DNA from: Exiguobacterium acetylicum
GTDB taxonomy: Bacteria; Bacillota; Bacilli; Exiguobacteriales; Exiguobacteriaceae
Direction: 5' to 3'
Assembly (NCBI RefSeq): GCF_022170825.1
Contig: NZ_CP081878.1
Location: 1,638,001-1,702,000 of the forward strand
Length of the DNA: 64,000 nt
Shown: positions 8,917 to 17,427 of the stretch, piece after piece
Layout: each line of letters begins with the position of its first letter
How positions within the stretch are numbered: the first letter of the stretch is position 1
The notes under the pieces: generated by a model
The model's database searches: none
Told to the model about the DNA's origin: nothing
Seen by the model: only the letters and a program-made list of their open reading frames with translations
Translations under genes and position numbers: made by a program

Positions 8917-9588
8917 TTGACGCATCTTGCGTAACAACTTATTAAATCGTTCCGGTTGATCCAGATTCGCTGTATGCCCTGCTCCATCAATCGGTAAAGC
9001 GGTGACGTTCGGCACGTGCGCTGCAACGAAAGCGGCTGCGTCAACTTCATAGTCTTCATTCGTTCCGTTCATGATAACGACTGGAAGCGTGATCGACTGC
9101 AGCATCGTGTCCGTCATTGCCGGGAAACGGAACGTCATCAAGTCGAGTACTGCTCGTGCCGTCGTTTTCCAAGTCGGACCATGCAACTGTTCGAACTGAA
9201 GTGCAATGTCCGGTGCATGCTGATCAATATTAAGGAAATAGTCCCGTTGCTCGTGCATCAACGGTTCCATCGCTTCCGGAATGAACGGTGAATAACCCGT
9301 CACGATCACACCTTCGAGTTCGTTAGGTGGATCGAGTGCTAGTTGCATCGCAAGTGTCGCTCCGAGCGATAATCCGAGAATCCACCCTGAACCTTCCTGT
9401 GCCATTCGTTCGCGGACGGCACGTGTTGCTTGCGTCAAGTAGTCGTCAGTTGCCGGCTCCGTCGTGAATCCGTGCCCCGGTAGATCAATCGGAATGAACG
9501 TAAAATCAACCGCGAGAGCGGATAGTTGTGGTGCAAAATGTGTGTCTGCTGTGCCCATTAAGCCATGTAATACATACAAGCGTGTCAT
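8899..9588 (-). CDS. Alpha/beta hydrolase
   Basis: The 229-residue hydrolase has the oxyanion HGLMG near the N-terminus, nucleophile elbow GLSLG and C-terminal catalytic His in GAGHTANLD. The overall plan resembles MenH-like or esterase-type hydrolases. The substrate is unknown. It is the second gene of a coupled pair: its ATG overlaps the stop of the upstream hydrolase (ATGA). Its end overlaps the diguanylate cyclase on the other strand. Confidence 0.8.
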   Translation of the reverse strand: MTRLYVLHGLMGTADTHFAPQLSALAVDFTFIPIDLPGHGFTTEPATDDYLTQATRAVRERMAQEGSGWILGLSLGATLAMQLALDPPNELEGVIVTGYSPFIPEAMEPLMHEQRDYFLNIDQHAPDIALQFEQLHGPTWKTTARAVLDLMTFRFPAMTDTMLQSITLPVVIMNGTNEDYEVDAAAFVAAHVPNVTALPIDGAGHTANLDQPERFNKLLRKMRQSVLAT

Positions 9589-10430
9589 ACGGTAAACTCC
9601 TTCGGTTGATGTAGTGTTAAAATCGCACTTGTGACGACGTCCGGACGATCATGATGCATCATGTGTGATGCACCTGGAACGAACGTCACGTTCGCCTGAT
9701 AGGATAGATTCGCCTGTCGCTGTATTAATTCCTGCCATTTATTTTCCATTCGTTCGAGTTCGTCTTCCGGAAAACCGGCAGCGATCATCGTCTGAATCGA
9801 TTTCGTTTTATCCCGACCGAGAACGGTCATCGGTAACCTAAGGTCGCGCATGAGTGGCTGAAGCGCCTTCGCATCACTCTTCCACTTTGAAATGATGGCA
9901 TGCATCGCCTGATAGTACGCTGGGTTCCAGTCCGTGCGGTCGTCACCATCCGGGAATCGATCGCGTAAATCGGTTGCTGTCGCTAGCTCCGCGAATCGTT
10001 CGATCCAGACGGCGTCGTCCCCTTCCTGATCGAGTGTCGGCGTATCGAGCTGATCGAGTTCCGCTAAGTCAACGGATGTCGCATCCACGAGGACAAGTCC
10101 AGCTACACGCTCCGGGTGTCGCAAGGCGAAAGCTTGCGCAACAAGTCCACCGTAAGAATGACCGACGAGTGTGACCGGAGTCGTGATGTCCGCCACGTTA
10201 AGTAACTGTTCAATTTGCCGCAAGATGCCTGTTGTCCCGTTCATATAATCATCCGACCATTCGTGCGGATGGAAGCTGACGACGCGGTAGTCCGGTGATA
10301 GTTTCTTCAGAATGTCCGACCAGTCCTGATACGTCCCACCGAGCGAAGGTAATAACAACAACGGTCGACCTGTCGAACCGTTATCATAGTATGTCACTTG
10401 TTTCCCCTGTTGCTGAATCATTCGTTCCAT
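9585..10430 (-). CDS. Alpha/beta hydrolase
   Basis: The 281-residue protein has the elbow GHSYGG, an upstream LPSLGGTYQDW oxyanion region, and a late His in PGASHMMHHDRPD. It is a predicted esterase, lipase or related hydrolase. The ATG at 10430 is eight bases from GAGGAG; an in-frame GTG at 10439 touches that site and is less likely. It precedes and is coupled to the second hydrolase. Only about 40 bases separate it from the divergent HAD gene. Confidence 0.8.
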   Translation of the reverse strand: MERMIQQQGKQVTYYDNGSTGRPLLLLPSLGGTYQDWSDILKKLSPDYRVVSFHPHEWSDDYMNGTTGILRQIEQLLNVADITTPVTLVGHSYGGLVAQAFALRHPERVAGLVLVDATSVDLAELDQLDTPTLDQEGDDAVWIERFAELATATDLRDRFPDGDDRTDWNPAYYQAMHAIISKWKSDAKALQPLMRDLRLPMTVLGRDKTKSIQTMIAAGFPEDELERMENKWQELIQRQANLSYQANVTFVPGASHMMHHDRPDVVTSAILTLHQPKEFTV

Positions 10431-10469
10431 TAAAATCACTCCTCTATAGCATGAAAGGTGTTGTTGATC

Positions 10470-11137
10470 TTGATTCGTGCGCTATTGTTTGATTTAGACG
10501 AGACGTTACATGACCGAAGCGGGTCTCTTCCGGACTTTCTTGAGAACCAATATGAGCATTTTTCAGCTCACGTCTCGCCTATTCCGCTAGACGAATACGT
10601 CAGCGTCTTCCTAGAGCTTGATCAAGACGGGCGGGTCTGGAAGGACGTCGTCTATGCTGAGATGATTCGTCGCTTCAAGTTGTCACTTCCAGTCGAAACA
10701 CTTCTACACGACTACGTGACGCGTTACCCGATCTTCGCACGGAGCTTCACTGGCGTTACTACTTTTTTTGCGCAATTACCGCCTGAGCTACCGATTGGTT
10801 TGCTCTCGAACGGTCGACGACGTTTCAACGTGCCGTCCTTGACGCGATTGGACTCACTTCTGCCTTTCCGCAGATCGGAATCTCGGAGCAAGAAGGCTTA
10901 CGTAAACCGGATCCGGCGTTTTTCTTACGTGTGACAGATCGTTTAGGTGTTCGTCCGGACGAAGTGCTTTATGTCGGCGATAATTACGATCACGACATCC
11001 TACCAGCACAAGCGCTAGGTATGCAGACCATTTGGAAGCGAACAGGTGATATTGTGTTGACCGACACACACTTTTCGGACTGGCGTCAGTTGCCTCTTCC
11101 GTTACAAAATCTCATTCCAAAGGAGACTCATCCATGA
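10470..11137 (+). pseudogene. HAD-family phosphatase, split by a frameshift
   Basis: The HAD motifs are all present but lie in two frames. Motif I (FDLDET) and motif II (LLSNG) are read to about 10814. The continuation, including QRAVLDAIGLTSAFP, the motif III lysine in GLRKPDPAFF and motif IV YVGDNYDHD, is read in a frame shifted by one base and ends at 11137. A single missing base near 10811-10820 explains this. The TTG at 10470 has AAAGGTG nine bases upstream. The stop overlaps the next gene's ATG, as expected for a formerly intact operon. A sequencing error is possible. Confidence 0.8.
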
Positions 11138-11517
11138 CTGAACAGATTCGCCGTTTCCAACCTGAAGATTTTGATCAGATTCATCGTTTGAATGAACAAG
11201 AAGGCTGGCAGGATCTCGTCGCTGAGAAAGAGCGGACGCGCCATGCATGGATGAATGCGAATGCCGCATACGTCCTCGAATGCGACGGTCAAGTACTTGC
11301 TTATGTCCGCGCTTTGACGGATGGTTACGTGACGACATACGTCTGTGAGCTTCTCTTCAGTCGCAAGGCGCGCAAGCAAGGATACGGACAACAGTTGCTC
11401 AATTATCTGAAGCACACCTACCCGACTCGCATTGATCTACTGGCAACCCGTCAGTCTGCTCCTTTCTATGAAGAGCAAGGATTTCGTGCTTTCCATGGTT
11501 TCCGTCAATCACGATGA
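11134..11517 (+). CDS. GNAT family N-acetyltransferase
   Basis: The 127-residue acetyltransferase opens IRRFQPEDFDQIHRLNEQEGW and has the acetyl-CoA loop region RKARKQGYGQQLL, followed by FYEEQGF, a typical GNAT ending. The target is unknown. The ATG overlaps the stop of the HAD reading frame. The 3' end overlaps the convergent GNAT by 9 bases. Confidence 0.8.
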   Translation: MTEQIRRFQPEDFDQIHRLNEQEGWQDLVAEKERTRHAWMNANAAYVLECDGQVLAYVRALTDGYVTTYVCELLFSRKARKQGYGQQLLNYLKHTYPTRIDLLATRQSAPFYEEQGFRAFHGFRQSR

Positions 11518-11946
11518 CGGTAATGACTTCGAGTAACTCGTACTCGTCACACCGTAACCCATCGCCTGATAAAAGTGATGGGCTGCTTCGCGTTCTGGGC
11601 GATTGCCACTATTCAGTAAGATAACAGTCGCTCCTCTCGCTTGTGCCCAGTCTTCCGCTGCTTGGATTAAGCGGCGACCGATTCCGAGCCGACGATGCGT
11701 CGCAGTGACGACGAAAGCAACGATCCGGACATAAGTCGTATCATGCTCGAACGCTTGCGCCTGAAACAGACCGACGCAGCCGAGAAGGATTCCGCTTTCT
11801 TCTAACACAAGCAAGTCATAATCCGAATGACGGGTGATCCGTGTAAACCGTTCGCGTAACTCATCCTCGCTTGCCGGATATCCGAGCTGCGTCATTAAAT
11901 CGACCAATTGCGGCAAATCGCTAGTTGTCCAGGACCGAACATTCAT
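11509..11946 (-). CDS. GNAT family N-acetyltransferase
   Basis: The 145-residue protein starts MNVRSWTTSDLPQLVDLM and has the coenzyme A-binding loop RRLGIGRRLI and NSGNRPEREAAHHFYQAMGY. It resembles small GNATs that act on amino groups of amino acids, antibiotics or proteins. The substrate is unknown. It may be co-transcribed with the sigma/anti-sigma pair upstream (16-base gap). Confidence 0.8.
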   Translation of the reverse strand: MNVRSWTTSDLPQLVDLMTQLGYPASEDELRERFTRITRHSDYDLLVLEESGILLGCVGLFQAQAFEHDTTYVRIVAFVVTATHRRLGIGRRLIQAAEDWAQARGATVILLNSGNRPEREAAHHFYQAMGYGVTSTSYSKSLPSS

Positions 11947-11961
11947 CTCTTTTTCCCCCTT

Positions 11962-12417
11962 TTACTGTTCTGGTGACAGAATCATCACCCGTTCTCGTCC
12001 CTCTTCCTGACCAACGACCAGTACGTGCTCAGACACTGGATCGTCTTTGACTCGATAGACGGTAAACGCTTCGAGGTTCGACGAAAAATCAGATGTATCT
12101 TGTTCCAGTCCCGTATCGTTCAAGACATCATTAGTGACGCCCAGTCGTTTCCCTTTCAGCTGCTGCCAGTCTGGATTCCTGACCACTTTAGCGACCGTAT
12201 AGAGTTGTTCATCATAATACATGCCGACCCTCATCGATTGCGATGATTGTTCGGGAACGGTCTCTTGTAAGGAACTAAAACCGATAATCAACAGACTGGC
12301 TGAAAGATAAGCGGCTTGTAATGAACGCCGGCGCCGTTTTGCTTTTCGGATGCCTTGGACCGTCTTTTGCCTGATCGATGACGGTACATCAATCAAGATT
12401 GTTCGTTCGTGATTCAT
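11962..12417 (-). CDS. Single-pass membrane protein, likely anti-sigma factor
   Basis: The 151-residue protein has a basic cytoplasmic stretch (KAKRRRR, about residues 24-30), one membrane helix (about 33-50) and an external domain of roughly 100 residues. No known anti-sigma family motif is recognised. Its start overlaps the stop of the ECF sigma gene (ATGA), the usual arrangement of a sigma factor and its membrane anti-sigma, so that role is inferred from position and topology. Confidence 0.65.
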   Translation of the reverse strand: MNHERTILIDVPSSIRQKTVQGIRKAKRRRRSLQAAYLSASLLIIGFSSLQETVPEQSSQSMRVGMYYDEQLYTVAKVVRNPDWQQLKGKRLGVTNDVLNDTGLEQDTSDFSSNLEAFTVYRVKDDPVSEHVLVVGQEEGRERVMILSPEQ

Positions 12418-12908
12418 AGACTCATCCCTTTCTGTCGTCGACGTACTTTCTCGAGAGCGCGGTACAGTGTGCTTTTGACTGTACTCAGTGGAACGTCAAA
12501 TGTACTCGCGATCTCCTGCAAGGACAAATCCTCTTCATACCGCAAATAGACGATTGAGCGCTCAGTCGGCTCGAGAATTTCAAGTAAATCCTCTAGATAC
12601 AAACGATCAACGAGTCGCTCTTCAAACGACGTGGTTTGACTGGGTTCAACTGTCAACGGTTGAAACGACGCACGCTGTTGCTTAAACGCACAATTCATCG
12701 TGATCCGCGTCAACCACGTCTTAAAATACGATGCATCACGTAGACTCTTTCGTGCACGCCACGCCCGATACGCGACCTCTTGGACGTTCTCGAGTGCCGC
12801 TGCCTCTTCTTTCAAGTAGATGAAGGAGATCCGGTACACATAGTCTTCTTCTGCGAACAATGCTGCTTCAAAAGCAGCATCCGAGAATGCCTCTGACTTG
12901 CGAAACAC
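12414..12908 (-). CDS. ECF-type RNA polymerase sigma factor
   Basis: The 164-residue protein has sigma region 2 (about 20-85, with the FKTWLTRITMNCAFKQ segment) and region 4 (about 110-160, with YEEDLSLQEIASTFDVPLSTVKSTL as the helix-turn-helix). Regions 1 and 3 are absent, as in ECF factors. It heads an operon with a probable membrane anti-sigma and a GNAT. An ECF-type promoter lies directly upstream, suggesting autoregulation. The inducing signal is unknown; envelope stress is typical for such pairs. Confidence 0.88.
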   Translation of the reverse strand: MFRKSEAFSDAAFEAALFAEEDYVYRISFIYLKEEAAALENVQEVAYRAWRARKSLRDASYFKTWLTRITMNCAFKQQRASFQPLTVEPSQTTSFEERLVDRLYLEDLLEILEPTERSIVYLRYEEDLSLQEIASTFDVPLSTVKSTLYRALEKVRRRQKGMSL

Positions 12909-12944
12909 ATCACTCGCCCCCTTTCTGCAATCACTCCCTTATTA

Positions 12945-12971
12945 GATACGCAACACGTTTAAAAAGTTTCA
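12945..12971 (-). promoter_or_regulatory. ECF-type promoter of the sigma operon
   Basis: On the minus strand, TGAAAC (12966-12971) and CGTATC (12945-12950) are separated by 15 bases. Bacillus ECF promoters use TGAAAC and CGTA or CGTC with about 16-17 bases. The element lies 37-63 bases before the sigma gene start, which fits autoregulation. Confidence 0.6.
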
Positions 12972-13024
12972 TTTTTTTTCAAATTTTTCTTATAATTCCC
13001 TTTTCTTGCATGATTGAATTCGAT

Positions 13025-13062
13025 AGGATGGGAAGCAGAGAGGATGGGAAGCAGAGAGGATG
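13025..13062 (+). repeat. 16-bp tandem duplication covering the leader and start
   Basis: The unit AGGATGGGAAGCAGAG is present twice in full, then a partial third copy runs into the start region. Each copy contains a purine-rich ribosome-site-like stretch and an ATG, giving an 11-codon leader frame whose TGA overlaps the serine hydrolase ATG. Confidence 0.8.
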
Positions 13063-14088
13063 ATGAACGTGATTAAAGAACTTATTGATTTACCGGAGCT
13101 TACACATTTCGAAGGGGTGGTTTCCGTTCACCAAGACGGAGAACTGATCTTTAGCCACGCTGGCGGAATGGCGCATCGCGGATATGGTGTATTGAATGCA
13201 GAGACGACGCGGTTCGGAATTGCTTCTGGTGCGAAACTCTTCACAGCGGTCGCCATCTTACGGTTAGTCGAGGCTGGTCAACTAACACTCGATCAACCCA
13301 TTACAACGATTCTTCCAGACATCGGAATCGATTTAGGCGGCGTGACCGTACATCACTTGTTAACCCATACGTCAGGGATCGGTGATTATTTTGATGAGGC
13401 CACGATGACCGACTTTGAGGATGTTTTTCAAGATACCCCGATGTATCGCTTGCGACGCCCACTTGATTTTTTACCGTTGTTTCGTGACCAAAAGAGACAG
13501 TTCGCTGCGGGCGAACGCTTTCACTACAACAATGCGGGGTACATTTTGCTTGGTCTCGTAATTGAACAACTTACTCATCAAACCTTTACGGACCATATCA
13601 CGAACGAATTATTCGCTCGCACCGAAATGACGCAATCTGGTTACTTCCGACTTGACGCCTTACCGGCGGATACAGCGATTGGACACATCGAGGAGTCGGA
13701 TGGATCGTGGCGAACGAATCACTATGCGTTACCGATCATCGGCGGACCGGATGGTGGCGCTTTCCTTACGGCAACAGATATGGAACAATTTTGGCGCAGT
13801 CTCTTAACACATCAACTATTGTCTGAAACGATGACTACACAACTCTTCCATCCCCACGTCGGTGTCAATGATGTAGCGTCTTACGGTTATGGTGTCTGGT
13901 TGAAACAACTCGACGTCACCCACGAGAAATGGCACATCATGGGCTACGACCCGGGTGTCAGCTTCCATTCCGCTTATTATCCGCAATCCAATACGGTCGT
14001 CACCGTCTTATCGAATACGTCTGACGGAGCCTACGCGCTCGTTCAAACTATCGAACAACTTTTACTTGAGAAAGGAATTCATACATGA
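13060..14088 (+). CDS. Serine hydrolase of the beta-lactamase class C family
   Basis: The 342-residue protein has the SxxK motif Ser56-Gly-Ala-Lys59, the second-motif YNN in FHYNNAGY and a late GYDPG segment. These penicillin-binding-protein-like hydrolases act as esterases, D-amino peptidases or beta-lactamases. No signal peptide is seen, so it is probably cytoplasmic. Starts at 13060 and 13063 are both possible inside the tandem repeat, and a GTG at 13069 has better spacing. It heads a trio of genes linked by ATGA overlaps. Confidence 0.85.
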   Translation: MMNVIKELIDLPELTHFEGVVSVHQDGELIFSHAGGMAHRGYGVLNAETTRFGIASGAKLFTAVAILRLVEAGQLTLDQPITTILPDIGIDLGGVTVHHLLTHTSGIGDYFDEATMTDFEDVFQDTPMYRLRRPLDFLPLFRDQKRQFAAGERFHYNNAGYILLGLVIEQLTHQTFTDHITNELFARTEMTQSGYFRLDALPADTAIGHIEESDGSWRTNHYALPIIGGPDGGAFLTATDMEQFWRSLLTHQLLSETMTTQLFHPHVGVNDVASYGYGVWLKQLDVTHEKWHIMGYDPGVSFHSAYYPQSNTVVTVLSNTSDGAYALVQTIEQLLLEKGIHT

Positions 14089-14495
14089 AACTCTATATCG
14101 CTTCTCGCTTTGATCACACATTGACCGTCCGATGGCTCCGCGATGAAATCCGCTTGCGTGGTCACGATTTAACATACGACTGGACGATGAATGATCGGGC
14201 AGAAGATCCCGAAGCATTACGAAACATTGGTCTTGCGGAATTCGAAGCCGTCAAGCAAGCAGACGCCTTCGTCCTCGTGTTACCAGCAGGAAAAAGTAGT
14301 CACGTCGAACTCGGGATTGCGCTCGCAACGAATCGCCCGGTTTACTTATGTATGCCGGATGCGACCTACTTCACCGGACCGTTAGCAAGTACGTTTTATC
14401 ATATCGGACAAACGACTCCTTGCTTCGGTACGAAGGAAGAGTGGCTTGCGCAAATCATTGCCGATCGCTTACCGGAGGAACAACTGACGTCATGA
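14085..14495 (+). CDS. Nucleoside 2-deoxyribosyltransferase-like protein
   Basis: The 136-residue protein starts MKLYIASRF and carries AEFEAVKQADAFVLVLP and GKSSHVELGIALA, the pattern of the deoxyribosyltransferase/DUF4406 superfamily, where a Glu in the second motif is catalytic. Members cleave or exchange the base of (deoxy)nucleosides or nucleotides. The ATG overlaps the stop of the serine hydrolase and its own stop overlaps the kinase start. Confidence 0.75.
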   Translation: MKLYIASRFDHTLTVRWLRDEIRLRGHDLTYDWTMNDRAEDPEALRNIGLAEFEAVKQADAFVLVLPAGKSSHVELGIALATNRPVYLCMPDATYFTGPLASTFYHIGQTTPCFGTKEEWLAQIIADRLPEEQLTS

Positions 14496-15058
14496 GGACA
14501 GTCCTGCTAACAATTGGTCCGACACACGCCGGGAAAACGACGTTCGCCAAAAAGCTTGCACAACTTCTATCATCAAGCCTTGTCATCGATCAGGATCTTC
14601 AGGCGCGTTTTTTGCTTGAGCATTATCCGGAACTTGTTCCGACAGAAGGGGCGAACCACATCAAATATGACTTGACGAAATGGCTGATGGATCGGGCAAT
14701 CTCTTCGTCCATCGAGACCATCATCCTCTGTAACGCGAACCTCACACGGACCGGTCGGAAGCAATTGTTGCAACACTTTCCCCGTTCGACGTTTCGCTCA
14801 ATCCTCGTCTGGTTTGATTTACCTGAAGCGACGCTTGTTGACCGACTGACTCATTCGACACGCGATGGAAGCGAGATTCGTGGCGACTCGTCGTACGATG
14901 AGATCTATCAACGGCAACGGATCGAGCCACCTGTTCCTGGTGAAGCGGACAACATCGTTCGTTTTCGTTCGACGAAAGACGTTGACACATTCCTCGAGCA
15001 TGTCACGAATCAAGCGTTTGATTCATTTTTCGATATGGAGACCATGCGTACTCAATAG
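14492..15058 (+). CDS. P-loop kinase-like ATP-binding protein
   Basis: The 188-residue protein starts MRTVLLTIGPTHAGKTT, a Walker A loop. VIDQD after the second strand and the later RQRIEPP segment resemble the polynucleotide kinase/AAA_33 group that phosphorylates small molecules or nucleic acid ends. The start at 14492 overlaps the previous stop. Together with the deoxyribosyltransferase-like neighbour it suggests nucleoside or nucleotide handling, which is inference. Confidence 0.75.
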   Translation: MRTVLLTIGPTHAGKTTFAKKLAQLLSSSLVIDQDLQARFLLEHYPELVPTEGANHIKYDLTKWLMDRAISSSIETIILCNANLTRTGRKQLLQHFPRSTFRSILVWFDLPEATLVDRLTHSTRDGSEIRGDSSYDEIYQRQRIEPPVPGEADNIVRFRSTKDVDTFLEHVTNQAFDSFFDMETMRTQ

Positions 15059-15101
15059 TATGTAACCGATTCTAACTTTAACGACGAAAGAAGTGACTAT
15101 T

Positions 15102-15908
15102 ATGTCTGAAGAACAACGGCTGACTGGAGGAAATGTCTCCGCTGTCTATCAAAAAGGTAACTATGTCTATCGTACACAAAATGAGAACAGTCCAAATGTT
15201 CACCGTCTATTACGCCATTTAGAAGCGAAACATCTATCCGGTGTTCCCCGCTTCGTCGGGATCGACGATCAAAATCGAGAAATCCTGACCTTCCTCCCCG
15301 GTGAGACAGCGGATTATCCGCTAAAAGCGTACATGTGGCAAGACGATGTCATAAAAGACGTCGCGCGTTTGATGCGCAAATATCATGACGCAACAGTCGA
15401 CTTCGAAACCGGTGACTGGGAGCCATTGCTTAATACCCCTACTCCATACGAAGTCATCTGTCACAATGATTTTGCTGTCTACAATACGATTTTTCAGGAT
15501 CAACGTCTGAGTGGCGTAATTGACTTTGACCTCGCGGCACCGGGTCCGCGTGCTTGGGACATCGTCTATGCGCTCTATACGTTCGTTCCGCTCAGCAGCA
15601 GACGACAAGCACCTGACGGATCCGTTATCGATTATGTAGCAGAGCAGGATGACGCACGCTTCGCCGAGCGGGTGAGTCGATTCCTTGATGCTTATGGGTA
15701 TGAAGGTCTGCGTTCCGACTTGCTACAGATGTTATTGTTGCGTGTCGAAGCGCTCTATCTGTTGATTGATCAACGAGCTGCCGACGGCGATGCTGCTTTC
15801 ATCAAGATGAAAGCAGAAGGTCACGATACACATTATCGTGCCGAATACCGTTTCATTGCTGAACATGGTCCAAAATGGTTCATCGATAAAGATTCATTAG
15901 AAAAATAA
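15102..15908 (+). CDS. APH-fold phosphotransferase
   Basis: The 268-residue protein has the aminoglycoside phosphotransferase/choline kinase fold. HNDFAVYN (about 121-128) is the catalytic loop and VIDFDLAAPGP the metal-binding motif, followed by AWDIVYALY. Members phosphorylate aminoglycosides, macrolides or small metabolites; nothing here points to one substrate. The ATG at 15102 follows GAAAGAAG. A GTG at 15093 in the same frame is less well placed. Confidence 0.8.
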   Translation: MSEEQRLTGGNVSAVYQKGNYVYRTQNENSPNVHRLLRHLEAKHLSGVPRFVGIDDQNREILTFLPGETADYPLKAYMWQDDVIKDVARLMRKYHDATVDFETGDWEPLLNTPTPYEVICHNDFAVYNTIFQDQRLSGVIDFDLAAPGPRAWDIVYALYTFVPLSSRRQAPDGSVIDYVAEQDDARFAERVSRFLDAYGYEGLRSDLLQMLLLRVEALYLLIDQRAADGDAAFIKMKAEGHDTHYRAEYRFIAEHGPKWFIDKDSLEK

Positions 15909-15961
15909 CAGTTTATCCTTCACGTTAAATGTCCGTAATCTTCATAGAGGAGTGATTTCCC

Positions 15962-16393
15962 GTGAAAACGATTGATCTTGATTTTTTACTGACGACTGAA
16001 GAATATGATCTCGAACTGGATACGATGTCGTTAAAGGCAAACGACCATTATGCGATTGATTTCTATTTTTATGGAGCTGACGAAACATTCAAGCTTTTGA
16101 TTGACGATCCTTCGCGCGATTACTTTTTGATGCGTTTCGAAAAGTACGCCGTTTTCTTAGGGACATTGCAAGAGCATGGCATCATCGACGAGAAACTCCG
16201 AAATCCATATCCAGTCGTGAAATCAAAAGAATCGATATTTGGAGAGTTCGCCGCGAAGTTTATGAAAACGAATGAAATTTATACCGAACGGGGTGACTTG
16301 CACTTATTTGCCATCAGGACGCATGAACAGGATTTTTACATCTTGTCCTACAGCGATCCAATCATCATTGATCATATTGCGAAAGAGGATTGA
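15962..16393 (+). CDS. Hypothetical cytoplasmic protein
   Basis: This 143-residue acidic protein begins with GTG at 15962, preceded by AGGAG. It is rich in aromatic residues (HYAIDFYFYGADETF, RDYFLMRFEKYAVFL) and has no signal peptide or membrane helix. No family is recognised. It lies between the APH-fold kinase and a secreted protease, with clear gaps and its own ribosome site. Confidence 0.6.
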   Translation: MKTIDLDFLLTTEEYDLELDTMSLKANDHYAIDFYFYGADETFKLLIDDPSRDYFLMRFEKYAVFLGTLQEHGIIDEKLRNPYPVVKSKESIFGEFAAKFMKTNEIYTERGDLHLFAIRTHEQDFYILSYSDPIIIDHIAKED

Positions 16394-16434
16394 CTAAGCA
16401 TCAAATTATGTCACACCATTAGGAGGAACGTATT

Positions 16435-17418
16435 TTGAAAAAATCACTGCTAGTACTTTTAACCGCTCCCCTTCTGCTCTTATCCGCTTGTTCGGAACAT
16501 GAGAAGACAACACAGCCTACTACTAAGATGATGTCAAAGAGTACAAAAGTACAATCCGAATCTGTAAAAATTGATGACGAAAGTAAATTGAACATTGTTT
16601 TTCTCTATGAACCATACAAAAAATATCTACAAGCGTCCTTAAAAAACAATGATCCTGAAGTAGATAAAAAGAATTATGCGAAGTATGTCTTAAGCTATAT
16701 CGACAAAATCGGGGAAAAGGAGCAGTTCGCGACCGCCGACTTAAAAGGTTCTCTGATGTTGCAATCAACCGTATACGAACAAGAGCTACTCGATAAAATC
16801 GAGAACTTGATGAAACAACAGGATAACATTAAAAAAATCATCAAGAAAAATTACATCGCTTCACATAAAATCCTTCCCAAAAAGAAAAGTACCATTATTG
16901 TCGCCCCCATCAATCCTGAATCCTCCCTCGATATCCAGCCGATGAAAGGTGTTACAGGAGCAGCCTATAAAGATGCTTTCATTCTCTACCTGGATCCAAA
17001 CTACGATCAAGACGTCTTAGCATATACGACGGCACATGAATATCATCACTTAGTCCTCATGGATACACCCGATTTTAGTTTAAATACGACTCTTAATTCC
17101 GTCATCGTCGAAGGAAAGGCAGATGCCTTTGCCGACCGAATCGTCAAAGGCGTTTTCATTCCTTGGAATGTCGAGATGGATGAAGCGACAAAGAAACATG
17201 TCGTGCATCTCGTCAACAGCTATGAAGTATCGCAACTCGATTTCATCCTAGGTAACGAACAAAAAGAGATTCCTCGCTGGAGTAACTATATGTTAGGACG
17301 TGATATCCTCAATCATTATCTTGAGTCGCATCCCGACAAGTCCATCGCTGACTGGACCTATACGGATCAAACAGATATCTTAAAAGGATACAAGTATCAA
17401 AAGATTCTTGAACAATGA
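16435..17418 (+). CDS. Lipoprotein with DUF2268-like zinc protease domain
   Basis: The 327-residue protein has a type II signal peptide ending in LSAC (Cys19). The C-terminal half carries AHEYHHLVL near residue 200, an HExxH zinc site, and a downstream VEGKADAFAD segment with a candidate third ligand. This layout matches DUF2268/YjaZ-type predicted proteases, displayed on the outer face of the membrane. The start is TTG, seven bases after AGGAGG. A repeat of Lys-rich segments precedes the catalytic domain. Confidence 0.8.
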   Translation: MKKSLLVLLTAPLLLLSACSEHEKTTQPTTKMMSKSTKVQSESVKIDDESKLNIVFLYEPYKKYLQASLKNNDPEVDKKNYAKYVLSYIDKIGEKEQFATADLKGSLMLQSTVYEQELLDKIENLMKQQDNIKKIIKKNYIASHKILPKKKSTIIVAPINPESSLDIQPMKGVTGAAYKDAFILYLDPNYDQDVLAYTTAHEYHHLVLMDTPDFSLNTTLNSVIVEGKADAFADRIVKGVFIPWNVEMDEATKKHVVHLVNSYEVSQLDFILGNEQKEIPRWSNYMLGRDILNHYLESHPDKSIADWTYTDQTDILKGYKYQKILEQ

Positions 17419-17427
17419 GGTGCTTTC

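Noticed and set aside
10800..10830. Programmed frameshift in the HAD gene
   Set aside because: There is no slippery heptamer followed by a strong structure, and HAD phosphatases are not known to use one. A deletion or sequencing error is more likely.
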